From Cymbidium sinense (Eukaryota > Streptophyta > Magnoliopsida > Asparagales > Orchidaceae): a DNA stretch of 64,000 nucleotides. Location of the stretch: positions 90,941,666 through 91,005,665 of the forward strand of contig CM038216.1 of NCBI GenBank assembly GCA_021442155.1, in the 5' to 3' direction. The notes beneath the pieces are model-generated. The model ran no database searches, was not told the DNA's origin, and saw only the letters and a program-made list of their open reading frames with translations. How positions within the stretch are numbered: the first letter of the stretch is position 1; every line of letters begins with the position of its first letter. Of the stretch, positions 1 to 12,690 are shown piece after piece. Position numbers and translations under genes: made by a program.

Positions 1-1320
1 TTTGAATTCATTTAGGTCAAATGGGTTAAGTTGACCAATTTGACCAAATTGGCCAAATTGGCTTGGGTTGGGTGTTGGTTTGGGTTTTGTTGACAAATTG
101 AAGATTATTGTAGGCTTTGGTTTCAATTAATTTGGATTTGATTTAGATTTAGGCCAACTTGAACCTTTAGGTCAATTTGGGCTAAGTAGTCAATTGGGTT
201 CAATTGGGTCCAATCATGGCTTTGGTCAAGTTTAATAATCAATTTGGAATGAACTTGAGCCATTGGTTAGAATCAATTTGGTTTATATTTTGATTTGATC
301 CAATTTGGTCTTTTAGGTCAAATTGGGTCAAATTGGGTCAATCAGGCCAATTGGGTTTGGTTTTACTAAATTGAAGGTCAATTCATATTCAAATATTGAT
401 TATGATTTGGTATGAATCATTGTTTTAATATGGCTTAAGTTGCAATTTGGCTAGTTTTGGTTCATATAGGGTAAGGGGTTGACTTGGCCAAATGACCAAG
501 TTGATGTAGTTTGACCCAATTTATGATAATTTATCAACCTAGGGTAATCAAAAATCATGATGTGAGGTTTTGATGGGCTTGGTTTAATTCAATTTATCTA
601 GGATTAGAACTTGGCTCAAATAGGCCAAATTAGCCACTTTGGCTCTGTGGACTAATTGGGATTAGTTGACTTGATTTTGGGTTGAGTTTGATTTAGTTGA
701 GTTTATATATGGATTTGGGATTGATATATAAATTCAATTGCATATTTGGGTTCAAATGAGTTTGAGTTCATTTGAACATTTCAAGTCAAAAGGGTTAAGT
801 TGGGTTTGACTTGGGTTGATTTTGGTTTGGCTTGATGATTGTAGAAATCATTTATATTTGTGAATATGATTGAAGGTATGATTGATTCATCAGAAAATCA
901 ATTTAATTTGGGTTTTGGAATGAAGGAACTTGCTTAAGTCCATGGAGTTGGGTCATGTGGCTTTGGTTTGGAATTTGATTTTGTTTGATTTAGTTTTGAT
1001 GATTTAAATGTATGTTTCAATTACATTTGTGAAGATGACTGAAAATATGATTGATTTGTTGGAAAATGAATTGAATTTTACTTGATTTGGGTTAAGATTT
1101 GGCTAAGTCCATGGGATAGGTCATATGGCTTAGGAAGGGGTTTGATTTAATTTGATTTAGTTTGATTTAGTTTTGATCATTTAAATGTAGATTTGATTTA
1201 TATTTAAGAAGATGATTGAAGATATAAATTGATTATTAGAAAATCAAATGATTTTGGATTGATTTGGATTAAGATTTAGTTAAGTCCATGGATAGGTCAT
1301 ATGGCTTGGAAGGGTGGCTT
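1..1320 (+). repeat. T-block copy 1 (TTGACC/GGTCAA-rich noncoding repeat)
   Basis: The block is dominated by short words such as TTGGGTCAAATTGG, TTGACCAA and GATTTGGTTTAG, with no usable reading frame. It is nearly identical to 31094-32400, more diverged from 53340-54900, and present in inverted, diverged form at 4307-6170. The last 490 bases hold three degenerate tandem units of about 165-180 bp, each ending near AAGTCCATGG..AGGTCATATGGCTT. It is probably noncoding retroelement DNA, but I cannot name the part. The window starts inside the block. Confidence 0.75.
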
Positions 1321-3251
1321 AGTTTAGGGGTTGGGGAGGAGGGGTTGGGAAGTTAGGGTTAGGGTTTAGGTCAGTGTTTTATAGTTTTAGGGTTTAAGGT
1401 TTAGTATTTAGAATTTAGGGTTTATGTTTTATTTAGTTTGGTTTATTTATTTTAGGGTTAGCTTTATGTTTTTAGTTTAGTTTAGTTTTTTTTTATAAAT
1501 TTTATTTTTAGGTTTAGGTTTAGGTTTTTATTTTATATTTTTAGGTTTAGGTTTTAGGTTTAGGTTTTATTTTCTAGTTTAAGTTTAGGTTTATTTTATT
1601 TAGTTTAGGATTTAGGTTTAGTTCCTTTTAGGTTTAGGTTTAGGTTTATTTATTTTAGTTTAGTTTATTTTAGAGTTTAGGTTTATTTTATTTTATTTAT
1701 TTTAGGTTTAGGTTTTTTTTAGTTTAGGGTTTAGGTTCTATTTTTTAATTAATTTTGATTTACTTTTAAATTTTAGGTTTTTATTTATTTTTTATTTTAG
1801 GTTTATTTTATTTTTATTTTACATTTAGTTTTTATTTTATTTAGGTTTCTTATTTTTTTAGGTTTGATTTATTTTTTAGTTTAGTTTAGGTTTTTATTTA
1901 TTTTATTTTTATTTAGTTTTTATTTTTTATGTTATTTTTGGTTGAGGTTTATGTTTTGATTTAGGTTTAGGTTTTAGTTCACGTTTTATTTATTTTATTT
2001 TATTTAAGTTTAGGATTTTTATTTCTTTTATTTTAGGTTTTATTTAGTTTAGTATTTTAGGTTTTAGGGTTTAGGGTTTAGGGATTAGGATTTATGGTTT
2101 AGGGTGGGGTTTAGGGTTTTGGTTTGGATTTAGGGTTTAGTGTTTAGTGCTTATGGTTTAGGGTTTAGGATTTTAGGGTTTAGGGTTTAGGGTTTAGGGT
2201 TTAGAGTCCCAGGTTTTTTAAAAAAAAATTAGGTAAACTGCCATGTTTAGGTTTATTTGGTTTATTTATTTTAATTTATTTATTTTTTTTATTTTATTTA
2301 GGTTTACTTTTATTTTATTTAGTTTAGTTTATTTATTTTAGGTTTAGGTTTAGGTTTATTTTTTTTAGTTTAGTTTTATTTTATTTTAGGTTTAGGTTAA
2401 TTTTTTTTTTAGGTAGGTTTAGGTTTTTTTTATTATATTTTCTTAGGTTTATGTTTTAGGATATTATTCTGGTTTATTTTTAGGTATTATGTTTTAGTTT
2501 AGGTTTAGGTTTATTTTCGTCTATTATATTTATTTATGGTTTCGGTTTAGGTTTAGGTTTTATTTATTTTAGTTTAGTTTATTTTAGTTTAGGTTTAGGT
2601 TTAATTTATTTTATTTTAGGAATAGTTTTTTTTTTAGTTCACTTTAGGTTTTATTTTTAATTTAATTTTAGGTTTAGTTTTTATTTAATTTTTATTTTTT
2701 TTATTTTAGGTTTTAATTTTAGGTTTAGTTTTATTTTATTTAAGTATTTTAATTTTTATTTTAGTTTAGGTTTTTATTTATTTTATTTTATTTTAGTTTT
2801 TATTTTTTATTTTGTTTTCTTTTTAGGTCTAGGTTTAATTTTAGTTTCGGTTTTTATTTTATTTTATTTTTTTACTTTATTTTGATTTAGGTTTTTTTAT
2901 TCATTTTATTTTTTTAGTTTTATTAGTTTAGGTTTAGATTTTTAGCTTTTTAAGGTTTATCATTTAGGTTTTAAGGTTAGGTGAGGGTTTAAGGTTTAGG
3001 GTTTAGGGTTTGGGGTTTAGTGTTTAGGGTTTAGGGTTTAAGGTTTAGGGTTTAGGTTTTAGGGTTTAGCTTTTAGGGGTTAGGGTTTAGGATTTAGGGT
3101 TTTAGGGTTTATGGTTTAGGGTTTAGGGTTTTTAGGATTTAGGGTTTAGGGTTTAGGATTTTTAGGGTTAATGGTTTAGTGTTTACGGTTTAGGTTTTTG
3201 GTCTAGGGTTCAAGTTTTAGTTTAAGGTTTATTGTTTTTGGCTTTTTTATT
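1321..3251 (+). repeat. Telomere-like array, T-rich and TTTAGGG variants
   Basis: The segment starts with GGGTTAGGG/TTTAGGG variants, passes into TTTTATTTTAGGTTTAGG repeats, returns to TTTAGGG near 2050-2200, and repeats the cycle after a boundary sequence at about 2220 (AAATTAGGTAAACTG). The G-rich strand is the plus strand throughout. There are no open frames of note. It matches 32400-34389 closely with scattered small indels. Confidence 0.85.
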
Positions 3252-3707
3252 ACAGAACAAATTCAGATTCAACATTTATTCTTTTCGATTTCATCAAGCA
3301 AGTAGCACACAAAATTTTCGAAGACATAAGCGACGACATAGATCAAAAATGAGCAAACATAGAGCAAAACAAAAACCCTAAACAACTAGAACTGTCTCTA
3401 CTATAAAGATAGTGTCATAAGCAGCAAATTGGATTGACCGTTCTTCAATTTCTATAGTTCCCATCAGAACCACTCTGGTCTCTAGAGTAGCGGGATCCAC
3501 CATCAAATCCCCGATGTCTCCCTTTGCCACCACCAATTTAACCGTCACTTCCATAACCACCACTACGACCACCACCTCCATATCCACCAAGACCTCCGGA
3601 TCCCCCACCCCATCAAGCGATAATCGCCTCCCCTTTGCATCGAATGTTAGATCTTGAGTGAGCTTGGTTGACTATGATGATCATGCCATCAAGGTTCTGC
3701 CAATTTT
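3252..3707 (-). pseudogene. GR-RBP last-exon fragment, copy 1
   Basis: This is a fragment of a plant glycine-rich RNA-binding protein, a family that binds RNA through an N-terminal RRM followed by a glycine-rich tail. Only the end of the RRM and the tail are present. Read on the minus strand it gives QNLDG, then VNQAHSRS where the family has VNEAQSRS, then GGYGGGGRSGGYG, SRYSR and a C-terminus GSDGNYRN followed by TGA. About 200 bases of 3' UTR follow, ending in an A-tract next to telomere-like repeats. In-frame stops break the tail, for example after the DG near 3540. There is no RRM core, promoter or start. It is almost the same as copy 5 but carries more damage. Confidence 0.85.
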
Positions 3708-4306
3708 TAGGGTTTAGGCTTAGGTTTAGGTTTAATAGGTTATATGGATTAGGTTTATTTTATAATTTATTTAGTTACTTTACGTTTAAGTATGGGTTTG
3801 GGGTTTGGGGTTTAGGCATGTGGTATGGGTTTAAGGTTTAGGTTAGGTTTTATGGTTTTGTGTGGTCTATGCTTTAGGGTTTAGGGTGTGGTGGAATTAT
3901 GGTTTTAGGGTTTAGAATTTAGGAGTTTAGGGTTTAGGGTTTAGAGTTAGTTTTAAGGTTTGGGGCGTGCATTTAGGGTTTAGGGTTTTTTTAAATTAAG
4001 CAAACCGGCATGTTTAGGTTTATTAATTTATTTAGTTTAGGGTTTAGGGTTTAGGTTTAGTTTTGGGGTTTAGGGTTTAAGGTTTAATTTTAGGTTTACT
4101 TTTTATTTTATTTAGGTTTTTTGATTTTTAGTTTAGTTTAGGTTTTATTTTATTTTATTTTACTTTCAATTTTATTTTTATTTTATATTTTTTAGGTTTA
4201 GGTTTAGGTTTAGGTTTTAGTTTAGGTTTTATTTTATTTTATTTTATACTTTATTTTGGTTTAGGTTTATTTGTTTTTTTTTATTTTTAGGTTCTATTTA
4301 ATTTTA
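3708..4306 (+). repeat. Telomere-like array ending at an inversion junction
   Basis: TTTAGGG and TTTAGG variants with a boundary motif near 3992 (AAATTAAGCAAACCGGCATG), then T-rich repeats. The match with 34857-35487 stops at about 4306 (GGTTCTATTTA), where unrelated AT-rich DNA of the inverted segment begins. Confidence 0.85.
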
Positions 4307-6170
4307 GAGAAATCAAATTCAAATTCGAAATCAATTCATGAAAATTTTCTTAAGTCCCTTTTATTTTCCATTATAGAACTTAGCCAAAATCAACTCTAAA
4401 CCTTGATCAAACCTATTCAAATTCATTAGATTTTCGTGAAACTTATTTATATCCTCATTTATATTCTCATATATAAATGAAATATAAATATAAATCAATT
4501 AAATCCAACTCAAAAAGTTAAATTTGAAATTTAAAATACTTGAAATTCCCTTAAATCCCTAAGCCTACTTTAAGGACTTAACCAAAACTTTGATTAAACC
4601 CATTCAAACTCATGAGATTTTCTTAAAACTTATTTATATTTTCATTTATATTCTCATATATAAATGAAATATAAATATAAATCAATCAAATCCAGTTCAA
4701 AAATTAAGTTTCAAATTAAAAACTTCTTTAAATCCTTTAAATTCCCTTTAATAGATTTAACCTAAATCATGATTAAACCCCTTCAAATCATTGAAATTTT
4801 TATATGATAAATTTATATCCTCATTCATATTCACATATAAAATGAAATATAAATTCAAACAATCAAAACCAATTCCAAAAATCAAACTCAAATCAATTCA
4901 AAATCCAATCTAAGCCTTTCAAGTCAAAATCTTGAACTTAGCCAAATCATTTTCAAATCAAGCCAAACTCTTGATTTTCTCTTTGGTTCAATCAATCCAA
5001 TCATGAGCTCATATATAATCCAAACTTCAATCATTCAATCAAAATCGAATTGAAAAATCAAACCCAAAATCCTTTCATATTCTTCTTTTGAATATGAAAT
5101 TTTCAAATGAATCAAAATCCATTTGACTTCAAACAACTTGTAAATGGATTTATATTTCAATCATAAGTCCATGTACAAGATTAATCAACTTTAAATCAAG
5201 CTTTGACAAAGCCATTTGACCCACTTAGGCTCACTTGACCCAAAGTGACCTAAAGTACCTCATGAGCCAACTTTTGATCCTAACCAAATTGGATTGAACC
5301 AAACTCATATATCCCTCTCATCATGATCAACAATCATCATGGGATGATCAATCAATCAAATTAGGTCAAACCATGTCAAACCTAAGGTTGACCAAGTCAA
5401 CACTTAACCTAAAATAAAATCTTAAATAGCCAAATTCTACCATAGGCCAAATTGATTGAAACTATTCTTGTTGACCCATTTTGACCAAAGGGTCAAAATG
5501 TGTCAAAACTTGATCTAAATTAAATTTATTAGAACCAATGGGTCAAGTCCATCCATCTAAATCACTTGTGTAACTTGACCAAATCCTTAATTGGCCAACT
5601 AGACCCAACCTAACATAATTGACCTTAGACCCAACATGACCTAAAGGGGTCATGTTGAGCCAAAATTGAACCAAACCCAAATTAATTGGAAACAAAGATA
5701 CCAATCCACTCCATATGACTAACCTAACCTAAACCTACCCTTGAGCTAACGAAAATAAAATGGGTCAAATAGGTCAACTTGACCCATTTTACCTAAGTGA
5801 AATGATATGAGTCAAATACCAAATATATACAAAATTGAACCACCAAAGCCACCAAAATATTTCAAATGGTCTTATGAACTTTACCCAATCCTTGGTTTGA
5901 CCCAATTTGACCTATTGGTCAACTTGACCAAGTTGGCCCATTTTGACCTAAATGGATCAACATGAGCCAAACCTATCAAATGGATTCAAAATCCAATGAA
6001 ACTTGACCAAACCTAATTTCACCACATACCCAACATGTCCAAAGTGGAAAAAATAGCAAATTGATCATTCTACCCCTAGGCCATAGAACAAAATTTGGCC
6101 TAGTCCATGGTATGGTCATACCCTTTTCACAATCACTTGAGGCTTTCCTAAAGGTCAAGGGACTTGAGTG
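4307..6170 (-). repeat. T-block, inverted copy
   Basis: Read on the minus strand this has the same word content and order as 30880-32400 and 53340-54900. Examples are TTTGACCCAATTTGACC at 5898-5914 and the phrase CCTTGGTTTGACCCAATTTG, which mirrors CAAATTGGGTCAAACCAAGG near 53490. The part at 4420-4870 contains three tandem units of about 180 bp with ATATAAATGAAATATAAATATAA cores. It is more diverged than the two direct copies. I see no coding. Confidence 0.7.
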
Positions 6171-7140
6171 GTGCACCCAACCCAATGGGTTTGTTAGCCC
6201 ATTTGGTCCCTAGACCAAACTCAACCACTTAGAGCAAAATTGAATTTTCAAATTCCACGCTTAAATTCACATGAGAAGGGCAATCCATTCCTTGGGTCAA
6301 ATTGACCATGTGCAAACCGAAAATAGCCTACACAACCTCTCCAATTTGTGCTATTGGATCCAAATGATAACTCATGGTTTGGCCATCGATTGCCATATGG
6401 GGATATATACTCCCTAATTCAATGAAATTTTAATTCACTCTCTATCGATTGAAGGTTAGGAACCCTTAGCAATCATCAGGGAGCATTCCCAAGGTCTTTA
6501 GAAGGGATTTGAATTCTTTTTTCTTAGTTTTTCATAATGCAAAAATAGGGAAGGTAGAGTGAATTTATAACTTCGTCTGCACTTGATTTCCTCCAAATTC
6601 CTCTTACACACTTCTTCTAAAGACCAATCCAAGCTCACTCAAGCTCACATTAGAGTTCCCATAGCAAGGAGAGGATCAATTCAATCAAAGATGAAGCCCA
6701 AATGAAGTGGTGTTGGTCCATCCATTGATCCACTCAATCTCAAGGCCTAGGAATTTCAATAGGGCTTCGTCTCCACTAGATGAAGCTACCTCATTGATCT
6801 CGAGTGCAGGTGATCACCTCCAGTGAGGTATGGAATTTTTTTATCACTAAACTCAATGTGGTGTGGAGCTTTGTGAAAGAAATTCTCACCTCATCAAATT
6901 TTGGCCGTTGGAATTGCCATTCTATTTCTCTTATTAGTATGGGTTGATTTTGGTGTGATTTCATGCTAGATCGAGCTTGGATCTTCCCCTTGACCATGGA
7001 CGATCTATTGATCAACCAAAGAACTTGGCTCATCTCAATTGTCCATCCATGCATTTTAGATGGATAGAGATTATTCAAGATGTTTAGTAAATCCATTTAT
7101 TTGTTTTAAACCGCAAGTGAATCCTTAGTCTTGATATTTA
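6171..7140 (-). repeat. Inverted noncoding block between T-block and L-block
   Basis: On the minus strand this stretch corresponds loosely to 29840-30880, sharing phrases around GATCGTCCAT and GATCCAAGCT. Open frames of up to about 100 codons occur by chance, but I recognise no domain in them. It is probably the retroelement's noncoding DNA. Confidence 0.45.
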
Positions 7141-10100
7141 ATCGGACATGATGATATAAGTATGCCCGCCATTTTTGGGACGTGACATTTAAGTCACCCT
7201 CACGGCCACCTAGAGCGATTGTCGCCACGCTTCACGCCGTGAGCTAGGCATTAGTTAGGATTAAAGAAATGCACTAATTAATTCCTAATTAATTCAAAAC
7301 TTCTAAAATTTAAAATTCTCTAGAAAAATTAGAAAAATAAAAAGAAAAATGCTATGGAAAGAAAATTTCATCTAGAATATTTTAAAAATGATTTTAATGG
7401 ATTTTGAATTACTCTTTTCTCTAAATTTGGGTTTCTTTAGGAATTTTAATTAGCTAATTTTCCTTTAATTAGGTCATCAATTAATCTATAATTTATGGGG
7501 TTCATTTTAGGGATGACCTTGCCCCCTAATTATTTTGAGATTTATTGAAGGCTCAATTGGTGAAATTGCTATTTCATTCTCTAATTACCCCTTTCATACA
7601 ATTAAGGGTAATTAAGGTGTGCTTAGTGGCTTCACCCTATGATTAGGGTTGATTAAGGTCAGATCCAATAAGTAGGAGGTTTATGGAATAATTTTTGGGG
7701 CATTTCTCCAATGCTATTCCCTAAACCCCTCTTCTCCTTAATCTCCTCTTAATTAAGGGTTTAACTCATTAATTATCCCCTTAATCAATTTTCAAAAATT
7801 CTAAAATGTTCTGGAACTTAATTAATCTACCTTGGGTTGATGCTTAGGTGTTTAATAGCCTAAGTTCAATTGAGGAAATCAAAATCAAATTCCCATGTGT
7901 GAAAGGATATTTTGAAATTACTTAAGCTAAACCCCTTAGCATAATTAACTTTTAATTATGAGCCAAATTACATTAGGCCTTTTCATTATTAGGTGCATTA
8001 TAAATTTAAATTCTTTGTGGATTTTATGTCATCTCATTGGCTCATAATTATATAGTTAAATCTTCAAAGGTGGTGTAGGTAAGGGTTATTAAGCCACTTA
8101 ATTCATACCTTAACCTAATAAACACATAAAAATGGATCTAATTACCTAATAATTAAATAAAAATACAAAACACATGTGGGAATGGATTAGGAATAGCAAA
8201 CTCATCTCACCTTGTTAAAATTAAATCAAATTTCAAACTAAACAAAAATCATTTTGAAATTCACTTTGATTTGTTCTAAATTTTCTTATTCTATAAGAAT
8301 GTCTTTAGGACTTAAGTAAAGTGAGTTGGTTTACATGATTTCATTGCTTTGGAACTTTTCCAACATGTTAAGTTGTATGCCATGTGACTTCATGCATTCA
8401 TAATTTCATGTTTCAAATTTTAAAAATAAAATTGTTTACTTTATGTCAAATGTGCATGTGTTGGCTAAAATAAAATATTAGTGGATATTATCACTACTAA
8501 ATCTAAATTATTTTTAAAACTTATAAATAAAATATCAAATCTAAAAGTATGCTACTTATACTTTAATTATAAGCTTGCATGTGAAGTATTATAAAGTTAT
8601 GCTTAGTATAACTTTGCTTTCTTTCCTATGTTGGCATAGTTTTGAATAGAATTTTGGTGAGATATAAGGTTCAATTGAAAAGAACCTAATGCTCTAATTT
8701 CATATCCTATTCATCCTATGCTACCATCTAAGAAGAGTTACCTACTCGTACATACATAAATTGCATAAACAAAATAAGTATATTAAATAACTTTTGCATT
8801 TTTCCTTCTCTATTTCATTTATCTTATATAAATGTTTGTATTTAAGGAAAGTGGTATATTAGTTTGGACAACCCCAAGGTTGCGAGACTTTATGTAGCCC
8901 TAAGTAGGTCTTGTACATTACACCTCTGCTTAACAATGGCGCTATACTCACTTATGCCTTTCTTACTTTCATGTATGTATGTGTTAACTTATATAAGGAA
9001 AACCTTTTCTACTTAAGAAAAATCATGCATATTCAACTTCTAAATTTTCTTAAATGGATTACTTAGCATGCATCATAAAGTGTGTTAACTACTCTCATTT
9101 GCATGTATAGATATGCTTAGGGTCCATCCATATGCATGTTATATATGTTGGGAAAGAAATGAAGTAATGTGTGTTATGTGAATTTTGATTCATTTTATTA
9201 AATCTTAAAATGCATTTCTTTTTGAATAGGTTTGTTTAGAGTTTATCTAAACTTAGGATTGATTAAAAGATGTAATTAAAACATTCACCTAAATGAAATT
9301 AAAATGTTAACCTACTTTAGAAAATTACTTAAGCTTAGGGAAGGAAAAGAAGTTCTCTTCTTTCTTTCTCTTCATAACTTAGTAATTAATTATCTATTTC
9401 ACTTAAACCAAATCAAAATATGAAATAAAATCAACCCAAAACACTTAAATAATTGAATGAAATCCTTCTCTAAGTTGAAAATGTCTTTCACACTTACATA
9501 ATTTAAACCTAAAGCCATAGTTAAGCATACCACGGGCCATCAAAGCACACATTTGCCTAAGTCCTCACTTCTAGCCTTAGGTTAGGTGAGATACATGGTT
9601 TGGTGTTTGTTTTGTGATATATATTTTAGACGGATGTTAGGGTGCATGCTCATAGAATGAATGGTAGGATGTGCTTGGTCTAACTATTCTTTTTCTAGGG
9701 ATTGTGCTTAAGGGCTATCATAAATAAAAAATATAAATGTTTTTCTTGTAGGTGCTTTATACCTAAGCATAATCCAATAGGCTAGATGAACTTAGTCACC
9801 CATGTGTGGGGTGATAAGTCCAATATACATGCTTTGGATTTGTGTGGTGTGATTTAACTAACCTTTATTTTGTGTTAGATTTCTACTTTTCCTTTTCATG
9901 TAAACAATTATATAATTAGATTTGGAATGATTTGTTAGGGGGATTAGGATGAACATTAGTCATAAGATCCTATCTTATGCACCATGTGAAACCTTGGAGC
10001 ATCCACCTTCCAACCATCCAAAGGAAGAACTAAAGAAGAAAAGAAGAAAGAAAAGAAAGAGAATGAAGAAAGAAGAAAGAAGAATAAAGCTTGAAGACCC

Positions 10101-10440
10101 CATAATAATGAATTCCTTTGCTTAAATGTAATATTCATTTATAATCCAAGTTGTATAAGGGTAGAGCTCGCCAACATTTGATATTTTGGTTTGTAGGTGC
10201 CACTACAAATGGCCACTTATTCTTTTACGATTAGGTTTATAAATTGATTGATGATTTATTTAGATTTTGCATTAAGTGGCATGATTTTCCTCTAGTTTCT
10301 TCCTTAGTAAAATATTTCTTTTACCCAACTTAACTCAAATTAAAATAAACAACTCATAACCTCACCTAAAGCTTAGGTTTAAAATCAAGATAAAAGAATT
10401 AGCAACCCACCCTTTGGATGAGCATTTCTTTATAATATCA
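7141..10440 (-). repeat. L-block, inverted copy (AT-rich noncoding)
   Basis: AT-rich DNA without coding, homologous in reverse to 26460-29830. Clear anchors are GAGCTCTACCCTTATACAAC (minus strand near 10150 and plus strand near 26775) and the 8870-8950 segment, which mirrors the GCTAGCTAAAGCCTCATG repeat at 28370. A purine-rich tract of about 70 bases lies at 10020-10090. The copy is well diverged, so the duplication is old or the sequence evolves fast. Confidence 0.7.
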
Positions 10441-11600
10441 TGCACAAATGAATCTTATTTCACTCTTGATTGTAGAGCTTCCACCTTCGCCAGAGAACCC
10501 GGCTTGACCTTTGAGTGGTGGAAACTCTCCTCCCTATTCGATTTTAGCCAATAGTCGATTTCTCATGCATCAGTCATAAAAATCCTATTATCTTGTGTCA
10601 AAATAATTATCCAAAAATAAAAATAGAATAATAATTGAATTGCATTAAATTTAAGTCATCTAAAGCATGTCCCTTTATATGATCTAGTCTCTTTTGGGAG
10701 TGAGTTTAAGGACTTAATCTCTTTCAAAATAATAACAACCTAGCTATCTTGCATAAGCATAAAGACTTGCCTACATGTATTTAAAATCATAGGAGGAGTT
10801 AGTTGGCAGCCACCCCAAGGTGGTTGTAAGTCCAAACTATCGGGTGGTTTGTCCTCTCTTATGGAGGCAAACCAATTACCCATTTTTGCCTTAGATTTAG
10901 GTGGTGCTTTCGGCCCTCGCTAAAGCTCCTAAGATTTAGGTTCTGAGGTTGCTTCTCCCTTTTGTGGGCCATAAGCATAATTCCTCACCTCTTGGGCATT
11001 TCCTTAATCTTGTGTTAAGAAATCTTAAGTCCTAAAATTCTAATAAAAATGTAACTCAAATAAACTAAATAAATTTCTAAAATGTAAAGCCCGATTATAG
11101 GATAGTTTGAGATGCTTGCTAGGTTTCCTAGCATAGTGGGCATCTCCTACTTATTTCCCTTTTTTGGCTTGATAAGAACTCCCTCTTTTGATCAATCTCA
11201 TTTGATCTTTCAAACATAAACCAATTGATTGATAGTCTTTCCCTATTGAAATTTTCAAAGACAAACAATCATTTACCTTCATCAAGAGTTTTCCTAACAG
11301 ATCCCATCCCTTAGGATGTAATTAACTATGGGGCTTGCCCCTATAGGGCTTAACGAACTCGATTTTCCATATAAAGTAGGGGAAGAATCTCTGGTACATT
11401 TTTGAGACCCATCATCCGTAGGAGTCCTTATTAAGGTGATTGGTTCCATGAAAGGGTAGTGACTTACGTCTTTTGAGATAGTACACTATTTCCTTAATGG
11501 TGTTCGATCACCTAAATACAGTACATCTGGATCTGTGGTATCTTACCAAGACAAATTTTATATAGGGTGTTGCCTCTTTCATTTCTCATCAATAGATTTG
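10441..11600 (-). mobile_element. Inverted Tat protease-region remnant
   Basis: On the minus strand it matches 25280-26600 in order. Shared anchors include CAACTAACTCCTCCTATGATTTTAAA (in two pieces), AAGATAGCTAGG, CCATAGTTAATTACATC and CCCCTACTTTA. In the plus-strand partner this interval starts in the aspartic protease region of a Tat-lineage element. No frame stays open here, and no catalytic motif survives. The match ends at about 11600, where integrase sequence in plus orientation begins. Confidence 0.65.
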
Positions 11601-12690
11601 GAAGGTGACTCCTCATAGAATTTTTCTCCACAGTCGTATAGACAAGCTTGAAGCCCATAAGATCATTACTGAGGAACACTCATGATTATGTGGAGCCATC
11701 CAATCTAGTCTGAAGATGAAAGCCAAGATCAAGAGACTAGGATACTCGGCCATCGATGATCAAAGATTGCATAGATACAACTAAGCATACCACCAATGTC
11801 AAATACACTGTGTGGTCCTACACCAACCACCCAACATTCTACATCCTACATTGGTCTCATGGCCATTTGAGTGTTGAGGTACCGACATAGTGGGTCTGAT
11901 TGGTCCTCCTTTTTCCAAGGGTCATCGGTTCATCTTAGCTTCTGCTGACTGCTTTTTCAAATGAGCGAAGTTGATTTCGCTCATAGAGGTCCCAACTTAA
12001 CATGTGCTTCAATTTTTTACCTTAGAGCAAATGACTTAGTAGAAGCTTTCAACAAAACTCTCATCCAAATACTGAAGAAGACACTCGACAACAATAAGCG
12101 ATAGTGGCATAAGCAGTAAGTTAAAGCCTTGTGGGCCTACTACACCACATATAGAACTCCAACTCAGTGTACTCTTTTCTCCTTAGTGTATGGGTCTGAA
12201 GCCGTTCTACCATTAGAAGTCCAACTCCCATCATTAAAGATAGTTGTGGGTAGCAAGATCATAATAGAGTAGAATGCCAAGTTGTGATTAGAAGAGCTCA
12301 AAGGTTTGGAGGAGAGATGCCTGTGGGCATGCCAAAATCTTGAGTTGTATAAAGCTAAAATGATCACAATAAGTTGGTCTATCCTAGTGTTTTAAAGTAG
12401 GGAGCTTATTTTACTTCTAAGGAGACCAATTGTTGCCCATTGTAAGATGAGAGACAAGTTTGAACCCACTTAGAAATGCCCTTTTCCCAAAGAGAGGCCT
12501 ACTAAAGAGGATCTTATTAGCTTATTAATCATATGGGAGAGTGCCCAATGCTTCCATCAATGGGCTCTAGTTAAAGAAATATTATAAATCATGTTTGAAA
12601 ATAATTATAATCAATGGAGATTCCATTTTGAATTCAATCTATTCCATGTTGAAAGTATTCTTGTTTGTAAATCACCCGATGTGTTTAGGG
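11600..12690 (+). pseudogene. pol: Tat-lineage integrase remnant, copy 1
   Basis: This is a decayed Ty3/gypsy integrase, the enzyme that joins retroelement cDNA to the host chromosome. In broken frames it shows LEAHKIITEEHS and HQCQ from the zinc-binding domain, then SWPFECWGTDIVGLIGPP with the first catalytic Asp, and KGHRFILASAD. The section holding the second catalytic Asp is deleted at about 12020, so the sequence jumps from HVLQFF to the LAEAFNKT-type region, which is itself damaged. The C-terminal part ends in LKKYYKSCLK. Many stops and frameshifts make it non-functional. It aligns with 40400-41600 and 57830-58700. RT and RNase H are missing upstream because the inverted segment abuts it. 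Confidence 0.85.

Noticed and set aside
1321..4306. A true chromosome end
   Set aside because: The repeats are highly variable, interrupted by retroelement pieces on both sides and by pseudogene modules; no terminal run of perfect TTTAGGG exists.
6380..6440. Possible LTR promoter with a TATATAT box on the minus strand
   Set aside because: AT-rich background makes such boxes common, and no LTR edges, polyadenylation signal or repeat partner could be fixed.
6791..7096. 101-codon minus-strand open frame
   Set aside because: No recognisable domain, inside a diverged noncoding repeat whose direct partner near 29.9 kb does not keep the frame.
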